Positions 13,191 through 26,000 of a stretch of 64,000 bases of DNA are shown in pieces. The position numbers and the translations under genes were made by a program. How positions within the stretch are numbered: the first letter of the stretch is position 1; the number at the start of each line of letters is the position of its first letter. Under the pieces are notes generated by a model. The model worked only from the letters and a program-made list of their open reading frames with translations. It was not told the DNA's origin and made no database searches. The stretch is from Morinoia aosen (lineage: Eukaryota; Arthropoda; Malacostraca; Amphipoda; Talitridae): NCBI GenBank assembly GCA_030386875.1, contig CM059572.1:35461732-35525731 (forward strand), read 5' to 3'.

Positions 13191-13555
13191 ATGCCGGGTG
13201 TTGTGTAATTCGATGCACATATTTTAACCATGCACAGAAAAACGCTAAATAAAACGATTTTCAGGAGAGACCAAACCTCAAAACTCTTTCGTTTTCGAGA
13301 AATGATACCTGAAATAATTTTAGATTCTCGTAAAAATAGGCTAAAGTGCGTTCCAACAGCCTGCCCAAGAAATAAGATTTTACTCGTTTGCTGCATTGTA
13401 AACCTATTCCTACGGGAATCTAAAATTATTTCAGGTCGTCATTTCTCGAGAAAGAAGGAGTTTTGAGTTTTTTGTCACTCCTGAAAATCGTTTTATTTAG
13501 CTTTTTTCCATATGTCTTTGAAATATGTACATCGAATTACACCACACCCTGTATA
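13191..13555. mobile_element. Fold-back MITE, ~365 bp
   Basis: Ends are atgccgggtgttgtgtaatt and the reverse complement of the right end (tatacagggtgtggtgtaat). The arms stay complementary inward through cgatg.acatat, aaataaaacgatttt and gaatctaaaattatttcagg, so nearly the whole element can fold. CAGGGTG-type ends with TA are common in Tc1/mariner-related MITEs, so that family is a guess. Confidence 0.82.
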
Positions 13556-15299
13556 TAATTTTGTCAATTAGTGGATTGTGAAAATAATATTTCAGGCAAG
13601 GCATTTTCAGATTCCTTGTTTGGATTCACATGACAATTGTTAACTATTGAGATTCCATTATCAATCACTGTTTGATTTCATCTTTATTTCACCATTTGTT
13701 ATTTTGCATTGCTTACCACGGCAGAAACTTGAAACTTACAGGTTATTCAAAAAGAGCTCCCAACAATGGTCTAATTTACTGTAATCTCAAATAATATATT
13801 TCATGCAAGAGAGGTGTGTAGGAGCTAATATATTATAACTTCTTTTTTCCAAGCCTTTAAAATCTGACAAGACTGTATGTCAAAAACAGAAATGCAATGA
13901 TGTATTGTCTGTCACATCGAAGTGTTACGATGTCTTTTCTTATCACACATCGTTGCCGTCATTTCATCGTGATCCTCTTGTTTCGCCGTTGCGAATGTAT
14001 ATTTCAAAATGTCATTTATTTATTTTATCTGTCGTGACGTGTGATTACGCCACAATTAATATATTTTTATTAAATAAGACGTGACTTTAATGTCCTCGCC
14101 TTGACTTTAATTAATTGATAGTCTATTACTGCCACCACCCAAAATGGGAAATTATTTTATATGAAATAAATGAATTAACATGACTTAGGTAACGTTACAT
14201 GCCTTCAAGGCCTTGTCTCATCTTTCCACAACGCAGGAGAATGATACACACTTGTGAACTATCTGGTAAATTTACTTCCTAAGAATCAATTAGAATGCGC
14301 AATACTGGTTTAGAGAATTTACTATATAAACTTCACTTGCAATACCTAAATATTATAATGATCTACGTTACGGACCAAGATATTGATTAGGATTGGTTTA
14401 ACAAGTGTCGTGATTGACTAAAGATCAACTCAACTTAGAGAAAAGGTGGATATGTGGAGGTGTGCTGCCCGAATCGTTGCGGCTGGGACATCGACCTGGC
14501 GTACCGAAGGCGCTGGGTACTCGATATTCGATGGATATTCGAACAGATATTGCTTCCCGATATTAATAGATGAAATTTCATGGCACTGACACCAGATTCT
14601 TGTAGATTGACACTCGAACAAGCTATTATGATGAAATTGAATGTTTTTCACAATAAGCCTGCGCCCTAAGGCGAGGGCAGCGGCCTCGAACGCACTTCTA
14701 GATGTCTCTCAGATCGAGTCGCGTTGCTTACTGACTCCCAGCTCCCTCAAGCTGTCGCTCGCTCGCCTGAAGTTCATAACCGCACCCAATACCCGACGGT
14801 ACTTTGTTCGATCGAATAATAAGTCATTCTAACATACATGGAAAAATGCATAACTGAATCAATAATCTGCAAATGAATTATCATGAGGAAATACATAATA
14901 AACTACAAGAAATATTCATAGGAAATAGAAGAATTACATATTAAAGTTATATGGAGTAGCAGTAGACGGCAGCTTCGCGTGATCATTGGGAGACCTCGAT
15001 GTAACTTGTTCAAGACGCAGCGCTGTAACGTAGATTTGTCTAGAACTCTCCTCGATGATTTGGTACGCTGATCCGTTGGTAATTCGCGATGAAATATCTT
15101 TTCAAGTAGGATGATTGACATAGTCGCATAGCACAAAAAAATTTTCTTGGACGCGCAGAGCAAAGAACCACAACAGAAGTTGTTGCCCAGGTCTTGTTTG
15201 CGCCGCTCTGCATCAGTCCAGTGACGTTACGTTTCCGCTGAAGACTTATCAGCCAGTCTTATTGTGTTCCACTCCGAGCTGTTGTCTGCCCAGTTTCGT

Positions 15300-15690
15300 G
15301 AAATTTGCAACTGCTCTAAAGTAAAGTCAGCCAAGTTTTGCAACATTTGAACTGCTCTGAAATATCGTTCAGCATACTAATTTAACATAATCACTCTGAA
15401 TAATAGTCAACATATTCGTATCATTTGCATTGCTTTGTCCAATCATTCGGCCAAGTTTCGTAACATTTGTACCGCTTCGCACTGTCGTTAAGCTTAATCT
15501 CGCAACATTTGCACCGCTTTGCGCTATCAATCAGCCTAGTCTCGCAACATTTTCACCAGCTTGCACTATTGTTCCGCTTAGTCTCGCAATGTTTGGACCG
15601 CTTTGCATTATCGTTCAGCTTAATTTCGCAACATTTGCACCTCTTTGCACTATCATGCAGCCTAGTCTCGCAACATTCCCCTCGCTCTAC
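15300..15690 (+). repeat. Degenerate ~42-bp tandem repeat
   Basis: Units contain agtctcgcaacatttgcacc and gctttgcactatcgttcagc, about nine copies. Confidence 0.85.
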
Positions 15691-15969
15691 ACCAACAAAG
15701 GCGGTGCAGAATGCAACACAGGGCTGGCGCCGAGCCACAGCCCAACACCAGACCGAGGCCAGGCAAAGCTCGACGTTATCTTTGAGTCAAGCCGCAGCTG
15801 CTGCAGATTTTTCTCGTGTGTGCAGTGTAATTAAGCCACTCAGCACTGCAGAAATTCTCGCAATGCTGGCATTGCTGAGTAATGAAGCAATATTTCATTG
15901 CTGTGTCTCAAAACACTTCAGATACAGCCCAAACACTGACAGATGTGGGGAAAGGGTATCGCTGTGATG

Positions 15970-16088
15970 GTGTGCTGGGTGCTATGCTGGGAGCTGTGCT
16001 GGGAGCTGTGCTGGGAGCTGTGCTGGGAGCTGTGCTGGGAGCTGGGCTGGGAACTGTGCTGGAGCTGTGCTGGGAACTGTGCTGGGAT
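15970..16088 (+). repeat. 12-bp tandem repeat GTGCTGGGAGCT
   Basis: About ten copies of gtgctgggagct with point changes (gggctgggaact). Confidence 0.92.
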
Positions 16089-17548
16089 CCTCTAGTTAAG
16101 GAAGGATGAGCTGTCTTGAATATGCTTCACTAAAAAACTGAGGCTTTTGCTCAAAAAAATTACTCTATTGCACTTGGAAAATGTATATTGGTGACCCGCT
16201 CCAGTTCTTGAATAACTGGGAAGGAAACCTTCAGCAATTTGAAAATAGTTGCTTCCGTTTCACCGCCATTTTTTTCATTTTCTTTGGAAAGAAATATTTG
16301 GGATAGAGCTATGTTGTGATTTAGTAATTCATACAGAAATGTGGAATCTACAACGTCAACTTCAAAAATTCAATGCCGCAAATGACTGAATCGTTCCTTC
16401 TGTTTTGATAGCCTTTCAAAATGTTTAACAGCCATTAGTATTTATGAACTTTTTTCCATACAAAAGGAGACACGTACGCTTTCTTCGTCTGACAAATGCT
16501 TTGTTAGCTGAGAGTTCTAATTCTCTTCTGAGTTGGGATGTTGACTGGGTTATTTAGTTCTATTTCCTTTTTTGTAATGTAAGTTTCTAAACTTTTGGTT
16601 TTAAATATTCTGCTTGTTTGGGGGGGACAACAAATCTATGCAGAAACTTCAGACGAGATGAAGAAGTTATCAAAACTTTCTCCAGCTCCGGTACAGAAAT
16701 TTATATCAGCTCATGTTTGTATCACGTTCCATTTTGTTCTCCTCAGTTCATTTGAGAGAATTTTTTATTGTGAGCTCGACAGCGCTAGAACGAATACCTT
16801 ACGGTTGATACTTAGAAGAGCTTCACTTCATGCATTTTTGGGTACACTGATATGCGAGATTTGAGAGCAGCAGTTAGCAAAATTAATGTCCAAACACGAA
16901 CACACCGCAGGCTCTCATTTTTGCGATCCTTATTGTGAAATCAAGAATAAGTAAACCCAAATCTTTGTCATAAAAAACACGACGTGTATACTGTACGAAC
17001 TTGGGACAAATTTAAACTCCAAAACGCTTACAACAAAAAAATATACGTATCTACGTTTGTTCTTCGGTTTACTACAAAGGTCATATCACTAATTAGTAAA
17101 ATAGGGCCCCCACCTTCAGACATAATCTAATTCCATGCAGAAGCCAAACGCCAGCCTAGGCTTAAAACCTCACACCAACGCCGTCACCAAATAACACATT
17201 TTCGCAAATCGTGGCCCCTGATTTCGCCTCTCGGCATTTCAGAAGGAGAACTAATCAATATAGAATTAGCTAGCGTATAATTACGAGCCAAAAATTGTAA
17301 ATTAACAATGAGACTACAGTTTTTATAGGAATTACAGGAGCAGTAAATCTCGGTAAGCCCCTCTACATCCTTCATCTTAAACTTCAGTTGAGGTTCAGAG
17401 CTTAGTAAGCTGCTTTGCATAGGAAAATCCGTATGTTTTAGATCACGCGTAAAACCACGCAAGAACATATAAGACCATGCAAAGTGATGTATCATAGCTA
17501 ACTTTATTCAAATAATATACAACTGTATCGTACAGTTGCATATTTCCC

Positions 17549-17975
17549 CTCTGGGGATTTCAACTGTTGTATCCACGGGAGTTGATGCTCCCAATGAGAA
17601 TTCCCCTCTGGGGATTTCAAGTGTTGTATCCACGGGAGTTAATGCTCCCAAGGAGAAGGTATGAGGACCCGAATTAAAGTTTAGGTAGCCTTTCCTTCTG
17701 TTGAAATGGAATAGGTTTTAATTTTGTTACGGACCGATTTTTTCTGTTTACTGCTGTTTCTTTTTTCAGCAATTTCGGCTTTCTTCTTCAACTTGTATTT
17801 TGTTTCATAAAATTTTTTACTAACTTTCTCTTTCCAGGAGGAAGTCTAACGTGGAAATACACTTTGTGCAAAGATGAGTCATTTACTCCAAAGAGTAAAT
17901 GACTCTTTCTACCTTTCACTCTTTGGAACACCTTTGTTGTGACAAGGGAGGCTTAAACTAACTTATCTAATCCAA
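17549..17975 (+). repeat. Dispersed repeat copy with internal 59-bp duplication
   Basis: Starts with two copies of ttcccctctggggatttcaa plus tgttgtatccacgggagtt. The rest (gctcccaaggagaa, gttacggaccg, cttcttcaac, aacacctttgtt) aligns in order with 30825-31170, so both are copies of one interspersed family. No coding potential is recognised. Confidence 0.75.
17876..17905. repeat. Perfect palindromic hairpin
   Basis: gagtcatttactc and gagtaaatgactc pair over 13 bp around a 4-nt loop. It lies inside a dispersed repeat also present near 30.8-31.2 kb, where this hairpin is absent. Confidence 0.8.
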
Positions 17976-19238
17976 AAGTTGGTTCTAGAACTGGTGGTGT
18001 ATTTGTTGATTACGGTATAGCCCAAATTAAGACAAAGAAGGCCATCGCAAATTAAGACACAGAATTGAATCAACGGCCACTTCAGCTTCGAATAAATAGT
18101 TTTAAAAATTTAATACGGGTGACAACTTTGCTGAGCCCGTGAAATAAAAGCCAAATATGAGGTTTGTGGGCTGTCGTTAAACTCTTCGAGCGACTACGAG
18201 ACTTTTTAAACACTTTTAAAAATTTTCTCAGTACGAATCCGAGGTACTTGGGCTGATGCTCCGCAGGGCTTTTAGTGGAGTCCGAAGAAAGCTAGTGTAT
18301 AGTTCTTGATTAGGCAAAGAAAGTGAGGTTTTAACGACTCTTGGAAATGGTTTACGTGCTTGACAGGTCTTCAACTTTTTTGCTAAAGGTAAGCCCATGT
18401 CACTGGCGCTTTGGCAGGTTACTACATATAACTAGTTTTGGAAGATATGTTTTTCCCATTTGAAAAATTCTGTGTTGATTATTTTGAAAGTTTTAATTCA
18501 TGTGAAGCAAAAAGAGCTTTGGTTTACTCCTACTGTGAAACGGTTGGCAAAGTCTCTATACCTGGATAGCTTGTCAAACTCCAGAGGGAAAAACTCTACT
18601 ACTATAGTATAATGTTAGGTGTTTTCTTGAAACCATTTTCAAAATTATGTAATACCGATGCACTTATAATAAAAATGAATTTAAAATTTGTTACTTTTAA
18701 TATAAACTCACATTTTTTCTGTGAGCTTTAAATGAATTATTGTTCCTAGGTACAAATAAGAATTCAAAAGAAGAATAAGATTTCACAGTTCAAATGTATA
18801 ATTTAAACGTTTTTTATCTAGAAGAGCACAATATAACTCTTACTTCGCCAACATTTCCCCGTTTAAAATAATTGTTTCCATCATTTTAATCTTTGATAAG
18901 CATGAATTCTATATGAAATTATTATTAGCGTATAGGCTAAATGTATTAAGCATAAATTACTGTATAAATAGAAAAACGTTTCAATAGGATACCCTTTAGG
19001 TGGCTGGACATATTAGGACCCACGAATAGCAGTCTCTTGCAATAGTCATGGGTGATGATATTCTTCATGTTTCATTTCTGGATAATGAATTGTTAAACTC
19101 GTTTAAAACTCTACGGTAATTTTAAAAAGATGATACTTAGATTCTCCTTGAACAAAAGCCACCGAAAATTTAAAATTATGTATCATTATCTGGTTTTGCG
19201 TTTAACCCTTTAACGTCTACATTTTGTACTCATATTAA

Positions 19239-20393
19239 GGAGATCGTCCCAGGCCCCTGCCGCTCAAATGGTCATTTTTCATGTTTTTGTTGGAAAAGGA
19301 CTCTTAGGTGGTGGACTATTCGGTCGTAAAATTGTTTATGGCGCTACGGACAATAGATTTCCTCCCAAGGGGGGGAGGGGTAAGGGGACCAAAATCTTTA
19401 ATTTTGAGCATATTTCAACCCTAAATAAAAAGAGAACCAATGGGATATGTAAAAAAAGCCCATGTGAGTTTGTTAGAAATGTTCCAAGAATTCTAAAACT
19501 GTCTTTGTTTTTGTTCTAGCATCAAAACTCGATGACGAGTCCCATTTTTAAATATCAATACCAGTGGAATATCAATCCCTAAAAACCAATATGTCAATTC
19601 TTTTTCAAAAACTAAGGCCTAAATCAAAAAAATGAATTGAATAAATTGTGTTTCTTTTCAAAGGTTACATATCATATTCAAATTTCATAAGAATCAGACT
19701 AAAAATAAATTTTTTTTTAAAAAAATTAAATTTTTTGCAAATTTTTACAAATTTTTTTTTTGGTTTGGAAATCACAATTCACACTCTGAATATGAAGTTA
19801 TGTATGGAAATTATTTAAATAAAAATAAAACTGCATTGAATTACATAAATTGTTCATTATATTACACTTCAACAAAAAATTTTGTTTTTTGCTTATACCC
19901 AACACTTCTAACTTTGAGAATTCAAAATGGGACTAGTCCTCGAGTTTTGATGGTAGAACAAAAACAAAGACAGTTTTAGAATCCTTGGAATATTTCTAAC
20001 AAACTCTCGCGGGCTTTTTTTCAATTTCGAATTTTTAGAAAAAATATATAGCTCTAAACCTAAAAATTACTGTTGTTTTTAGAAATTTAAAAAATTTGAA
20101 AAAATAGAAAAAATTTGAATTTGAAAAAAAGCCCATGAGAGTTTGTTAGAAATGTTTCAAGGATTCTAAAACTGTCTTTGGTTTTGTTCTAGCATCAAAA
20201 CTCGATGACGAGTCCCGTTTTGGAATATCCATAAAATATACCAAAAAACTAATTTTTCTCAAAAAACTAAGGCCTAAATCGAAAAAATGACATGAGTAAA
20301 AAAGGTTTACTTTCACAAAGTACATATACTGGCCAATTTTCAAACGAATCGGACGAAAAAAGTTGAAAAAGTTGAAAAAGTCGGACGATCTCC
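19239..20393. mobile_element. TTAA-flanked non-autonomous element, ~1.15 kb
   Basis: Terminal inverted repeats ggagatcgtcc (19239-19249) and ggacgatctcc (20383-20393) are perfect over 11 bp, and both ends abut TTAA (19235-19238, 20394-20397), the target site of piggyBac-type transposition. Inside, a ~100-bp block (agtttgttagaaatgtt ... tcgatgacgagtccc) occurs three times: forward at about 19448-19548, inverted at 19925-20028, forward at 20124-20222. No transposase remains. The piggyBac link is inferred from TTAA only. Confidence 0.78.
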
Positions 20394-20574
20394 TTAACGT
20401 CATCACAACCACGATCATTAAATTAGGACCAGCATCATGTAGTCACCGACATCACAACGAGGAAGTGACTGCCACTCGACAATGAACTTCGAAGAACACA
20501 TTAGGGCACAAGTTTCACAAGGAATAAACTATATTAGAACAGTCTATGAAAGGGGATTCTGAAATCCGGCAAAG

Positions 20575-20640
20575 GGTGTAAGATACCTCGGGGTAATTAT
20601 GGACGTAAACCAGAAATCAGATTTTAGCCACCTTCTTGCA
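20575..20640 (+). pseudogene. Possible non-LTR reverse transcriptase remnant
   Basis: GVRYLGVIMDVNQKSDFSHL matches the V-x-Y-L-G-V-x-x-D motif that follows the polymerase core in Jockey/CR1-type reverse transcriptases. Only this short piece is readable, so it is a weak call. Confidence 0.35.
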
Positions 20641-23429
20641 GACCGATCAGTTTGTCACGTCGCTTCCACTAATTACAAACAGTAGCAATATTATGTATCT
20701 GTGGCACCGTACTTCAGTTTTATACTGATTTAATTGTTCAAGCATTTCTCGTGCTCCTTGAAGCGTGATAGAATAATGCTGTATCATGGATACATCGTAT
20801 AATTAATATTCAAGATCTGTAAACACGTTTTTTGAGGATACCTTGTATGAATGGTGCCAGTTTCTTCAAATAATAACAAATTTAGGAGTGAATTATAGAG
20901 AAAAGAGTCTTGCTCACGAAGAAATGCTATCTGCGCCCTGAATTGCTTCTGACAGCTCTTTGGAAGGGAAAGGCCTTCGATCTCCATGGCATCGAACTTG
21001 ACTGACTTTCTCTTCATATCGAGGGCACCTTCTGAAATGATAACTCACTCGGCAGCGCTTACTTGGATGGTAGAGAAATGTATCGCTGTTAAATATGAAA
21101 ATCATCGAAGATTTATGAGCGTTATATTGAAAAATTATTCTATTGAACAAAGCCGCTGTTCGTGGAGTAGAATTTTTTTTAACGCTGCCCACATAATTTC
21201 ACTAATGAAATTAACAGCCATTCTTGAATACGGATCGTCGCTCAGTTCTCCCTCTTCTTCTTTAGTTATCTACATCTATTGCTGGTGGCACTCCTTCCGG
21301 TTATTATGAATTTATCTTGCAGGACACTCGCAGAAAATCGTAGAATTCAAACCACAACTTAACCTTTACCTCTATCTACATACACGTCTTGATAAGGTAA
21401 TGTGCTGCTGAAGTAATGTTCAACCACTGATGTTTTGCAATCGGTACAGCGCTTTTGTTGACGTGTGTGTACAATGTTCTTCTTCCAAGTTCAGGACAGT
21501 TTTGTCTGCAGAGGATAGGAGTACAAGAAACTGATTTATTTTCTCAGTTACAGCTTTAGATTCTGAACGGAAGCTTAGGATTAGGAAGCAAGACAAAAGC
21601 GATATGCGTAGTTGGCAAACGATGCGTTCGGCTTGTACACAGATAATGGGAAATTATATCGGCGAAACTGGGCAGGAAATGAGGATTCTAAGCTTTTTGT
21701 ATGTTTTTGCACACCTGGATGAAAGGCATGGAGCCATCTCTTGCATGGCCCTGTAGTGCGAATCACTGCATTAAAATAATGTTGTACTCCCTCAAAATCA
21801 GAGTCCAGTAATAAAGAGCGTAAACATGACGATGAGAGTGTACATTCTAGGCAACAGAACTTTAACTACTTCACACCTTGACGCTATGGTGTACTGGTGC
21901 GCAGTGAATGTTATAAGTCGATACGCCTTGGATTTGGTGAGCAAAATTACTCCTTGGTAATTCGTCCGCAACAGTTCCTACCGTTCTTGAGAACACAACT
22001 CACTCGAAAACAGCGCACCCTGCATTCGAAAAACTGAAGCGCTGTACCCCCGATATACACCTGTCGAGTTCATTGTTTTTCGCTCCCATTAAAAAACCGC
22101 GTCCTACCATGCATGTCAGTTATGCAGGAAGCATTGCACTCTAAAGCGAGAAATAAAACACCTCGTTTTGTGCGTTCATTTTTTCGCGAAATTCGTTAGC
22201 TTTAATTGTTTCCAGATAAACGCTATTGTCTTTTTGCCAAGGTTTCTTTTTGATTGCGTTCGGTCCTGAGTGAATTTTCAGAATCTTCTCCCTACTAAAC
22301 TCGTCTAGCAAGTGACTGTTGTGCCTGCGTTTAATTTCAGCATGATGTGAGGTTCTCGGCTTAGTTCTGAACCCCGGCCCAGGCTTTCAAATCAAACGGT
22401 TTTATTAGTTTAAGTAGGCCTGCGCAATATTCCACGGCAATTCTTTACTCTGCTTCGCTAGGGAGTCGAGGTTATGCACCATACCCTAATTTCATCGCAA
22501 ACGCACAAACGTTGCCAGCCACGCTTGTCTAGAAGCAATACCTCTGCCTGAATTTTTATGAGACGACCGTAACTTAGTTCTAAGCTCACCGCAATAATTT
22601 CGAAGCAATCGTGGGAATCTCCCTTGCATTAAAATCCTTGACATGCTCTCCCAGAGGACACAAAATCGGCTTTAGTCGACCAAAGTAATCTGCTGATCCG
22701 ATCCGACGGGCAAAAGATTGCGCATTCGAATCCCTCGGCTTCCCCATGTGGAATCTGGCGCGTTGCTCCTTGGAAGGATGTGTTCGTATGCATGCGGCAG
22801 CCATGTTCTCTGCAACTTCTCAGGATTGGAACGCTATTTTTATCATATTATTTAGCACGGCTTAAGAAGCGGGGCCGGATATTTGCAGCAGCGATAGCTG
22901 AAAGCGAGGGCTTGATTCCCTTGATAGTGAGGGTCTGCGAGTTTTGTTTCTGCCGCATAGATCACCAGGATGTTTATTGGCACCATGAATACGATGAATT
23001 GAATAGATTTGAGGAAAGTAAGAAAATCATTTTGTGCACTTAGCAATTATTCGTCATTTCTGAGCTCTTTTAGTATTTCGTGCGTTATCTCAAACTCCAT
23101 AAGCGTTTTTTGGTTGAAATACTGGAGTGGTGATCTAGAAAAGCCAGAGGCAGCAAAGCTGATGCTCGATGCAAAGCTGATGCTCGATCTCTGCTTGCTT
23201 GCGCAAAAGATGAAAAAGGTGGAAGAGGAAATGCCGCATAAAAAACTAATTGAAAACAGAATCTACAATGCTCTGGGGGTGCCTCGGGTACAGTGACGTC
23301 TGTTTTTTTCCTGGGGAAAATTCTTAGCTTGAGTTTGGTTTCGTGCAAAATTTGACTGAAGAACAGTCGGTATCTGACTACCTTACAGGGCTTGCAGAGA
23401 CCTGTGATTGCTGTCCTTTTGATCTGCAT

Positions 23430-24190
23430 GTTACTCGTATGTTACTCTTGTTACGTGCATCTTACTCGCATGTTACTCTTGTCACTTGCATGTGACTTGC
23501 ATCTTACTTGCATGTGACTTGCATCTTAGTTGCATGTGACTTGCATCTTACTTGCATGTTATTCTTGTCACTTCCATGTGACTTGCATCTTACTTGCATG
23601 TGGCTTGCATCTTACTTGCATGTGACTTGCAACTTACTTGCATGGTACTCATGTCACTTGCATGTGACTTGCATCTTACTTGCATGTTACTCTTGTAACT
23701 TGCATGTGACTTGCATCTTACCTGAATGTTACTCTTGTCACTTGCATCTTACTTGTATGTTACTCTTGTCACTTGCATGTGACTTGCATCTTACTTGCAT
23801 GTTACTCTTGTCACTTGCATGTGACTTGCATAGGACTTGCATGTTACTCTTGTAACTTGCATGTGACTTGCATCTTACCTGAATGTTACTCTTGTCACTT
23901 GCATCTTACTTGTATGTTACTCTTGTCACTTGCATGTGACTTGCATCTTACTTGCATGTTACTCTTGTCACTTGCATGTGACTTGCATAGGACTTGCATG
24001 TTACTCTTGTAACTTGCATGTGACTTGCATCTTACCTGAATGTTACTCTTGTCACTTGCATCTTACTTGCATGTTACTCATGTCACTTGCATCTTACTTG
24101 CATGTTGCTCATGTCACTTGCATATTACTTGCGTGTCCCTTGCGTGTTACTTGCATATTAATTGCATATTACTTGCATGTTACTCTTCTT
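23430..24190 (+). repeat. Hierarchical minisatellite based on TTGCAT
   Basis: 10-11-bp subunits (cttgcatgtga, cttgcatctta, cttgcatgtta, ctcttgtca) combine into longer units; a ~157-bp block at about 23710-23866 is repeated almost exactly at about 23867-24023. Reading frames here are repeat products. Confidence 0.92.
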
Positions 24191-25699
24191 ACTGTGATTT
24201 GTGTACTTTTACTCGACCAGATTGGCTCCGTTACGTCAGCTGCATATTGTTTCAGGCAAGAATGTCAACTGAGTACAATATTTCAAATTAATTACTGATC
24301 AATTAATTTTGTTCTAATTTACCACACGTTAAAATGGATATTTTTCACAACGTATTTTTAGACGTAATTCTTCAAAAGAAGTAAAATAATTGCCCAGGTT
24401 TTATTTCCATTATAATTCCGCTAGGAACTTTGTATAAATCCTAATTTGAAGTTGAGAAAAATTTATATGCATCGAACTTAACCTAACTTTAATGGTTTCT
24501 GGGAAAAATAGTTAAATCGGTCCAAAGATTGCAGTATTTAAATTCCTACGCTTAGCTGAATTTTTGCAAGCGTGTTTGATCGTATGTAGGACTAGGGGGA
24601 GAGTTCATCTCTCCGGGTCTGTACGAATATTAGCAGTTTTTGCGAGCGTGTTAAATGTTGGTCGTAACTGCCTACTGCAATTGGTGAACAACTTATTGGA
24701 GAAGATAAAGAGTGAAGGATTTTTGCACAGTTTTGATCTCACAAGCAGTTATTTTCAGCGCGCAGCAAATTGATTTGAGAGTGGTTATTGATTTCATCTT
24801 TTGGAATCGAAATTGAAAAAGCATATAAAAAATGAGTTTCCATATTCCTCAATTTTTCTCTAATTTTTTTTCTTGGCACAAAGGGTTTAATCCACAAGCG
24901 TGAGCTTCCCTGCTTTCTATAATTTTACATTAGCACGAAGAAACTCTTTCGTCTGATGAGGGAGTAGAAATTTAGAACTCAACCTTCTATTGATGCTACC
25001 TTTAATATCTACAGGCAGGCGTTTCCACCTTTTTTTCCACCTTTTTTCACCGAAAAAAGTTATCAAAATCACGTGAAAACAATTGAAAGGTACTGAGTTG
25101 TCAACAATCTGTCGTTTGGTGGTTACATTTTTAAATTATTTTGTTTACTTGAAATAAGCGAGACATACGACGGCACCACGCTCTCTTGTTTTTTTATTTC
25201 ATCACCTAGCATGTACAAATATTTATGAGTTTCTCTATTTTTCTGCCTTGAACAATTCCTAAAGCGCTCCGCAATATTTCCATTTAAATGATACTTTGTG
25301 GAATTGAAGGATTGTTTCCTATTGACAGTCTTTATCTATGTTGGAGGTATGAAAGAAACTTAATATCTGTAATTTTGTAAAGTCAAACACTGGGCAACAG
25401 AATGTTAAGCCGACTGAAGCATGTGTGCCCACAGTTCTGAATAGCATCCACGATTGGAATTTGCCGACTTCTGCGCGCTCGCAATACGATAGATCGTGCT
25501 GTGCCCACGTTAGCCAAAATAAAAATACATGAAATTTCCAATTAAGTAGATAAATATGAATATTCAAAAGATTCACATATTTTACAGTGCGATAAAAATA
25601 AAATAAATAAATTTTTAGCCCGTCTCTATGTTCTGAATACCTTTCCAAGAGACAACAGCATTTCCTGAACAATGACGTCTCGATGAATTGGATCCATTT

Positions 25700-25905
25700 C
25701 AAGAACTCTCTTCATTAATTATTTACATCCAGTTTGTCATAACAATAATGAACACAGTTGCGAGAGCGTGAGCAGGCGAATGACATCTCGCTGATTTTGA
25801 TTCATTGCAACACCTTTCCTCGTTTATTATTCACATCCAGTTAGTAAAAACAATAACGAACACTGTTGCTTCTTGCCGCCAGAGGGTGCGTCTACCGAGG
25901 GCGTG
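25700..25905 (+). repeat. Duplication around the exon 1 acceptor
   Basis: atttacatccagtttgtcat ... aacacagttgc...gagagcgtgagc (25720-25772) resembles attcacatccagttagtaaa ... aacactgttgc...gagggcgtgagc (25830-25908). The second copy includes the acceptor and the exon start. Confidence 0.75.
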
Positions 25906-26000
25906 AGCGTGCGGCCCGCCGCCCCGCAGACGGTGGTGGGAGAGGGCGCAACCGCGACGCTGCTGTGCCTCGCCGACGGCGCTCCGCCGCTCAGCTACGC
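25883..26000 (+). CDS. Dscam-like: Dscam-like exon 1 of window: N-terminal half of Ig3
   Basis: Reads GASTEGVSVRPAAPQTVVGE, then GATATLLCLADGAPPLSYA. The Cys in LLCLADG is the B-strand cysteine of an Ig domain. The acceptor is tgccgccag at 25882, giving phase 1 entry with two bases completing a codon. The donor is tacgc|gtgagt, leaving phase 2. The next exon supplies one base to complete Ala and then the domain tryptophan. The exon is much GC-richer than its flanks. Reading through the donor meets TGA at once (GCG TGA). The exon end and donor are copied 16 times in the following 41-bp array, and sequence around the acceptor is partly duplicated upstream. The acceptor could be two bases further right; phase favours 25883. 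Confidence 0.88.

Larger units (their letters stand above)
1..25882 (+). other. Upstream flank or long intron; no Dscam exon seen
   Basis: Exon 1 starts with an acceptor, so a coding exon must precede it, but no Ig-like segment was found here. Apart from the repeats and elements listed, the stretches 1-1339, 1626-2459, 2791-3050, 5670-7730, 8600-9130, 9850-11160, 11530-12050, 12640-13190, 13556-15300, 16090-17540, 17980-19235, 20650-23430 and 24200-25700 are AT-rich, and I see nothing supported in them. GC-richer patches with splice-like borders at 3060-3133 (+) and 4012-4077 (-) are treated as findings only. Confidence 0.5.

Noticed and set aside
22680-22745. tRNA-like B box (gcgcattcgaatccc)
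   Set aside because: No matching A box at the right spacing and no cloverleaf; too weak to call a SINE or tRNA.
23508-24298. Cys/His/Leu-rich plus-strand frames
   Set aside because: Products of the TTGCAT-based minisatellite.
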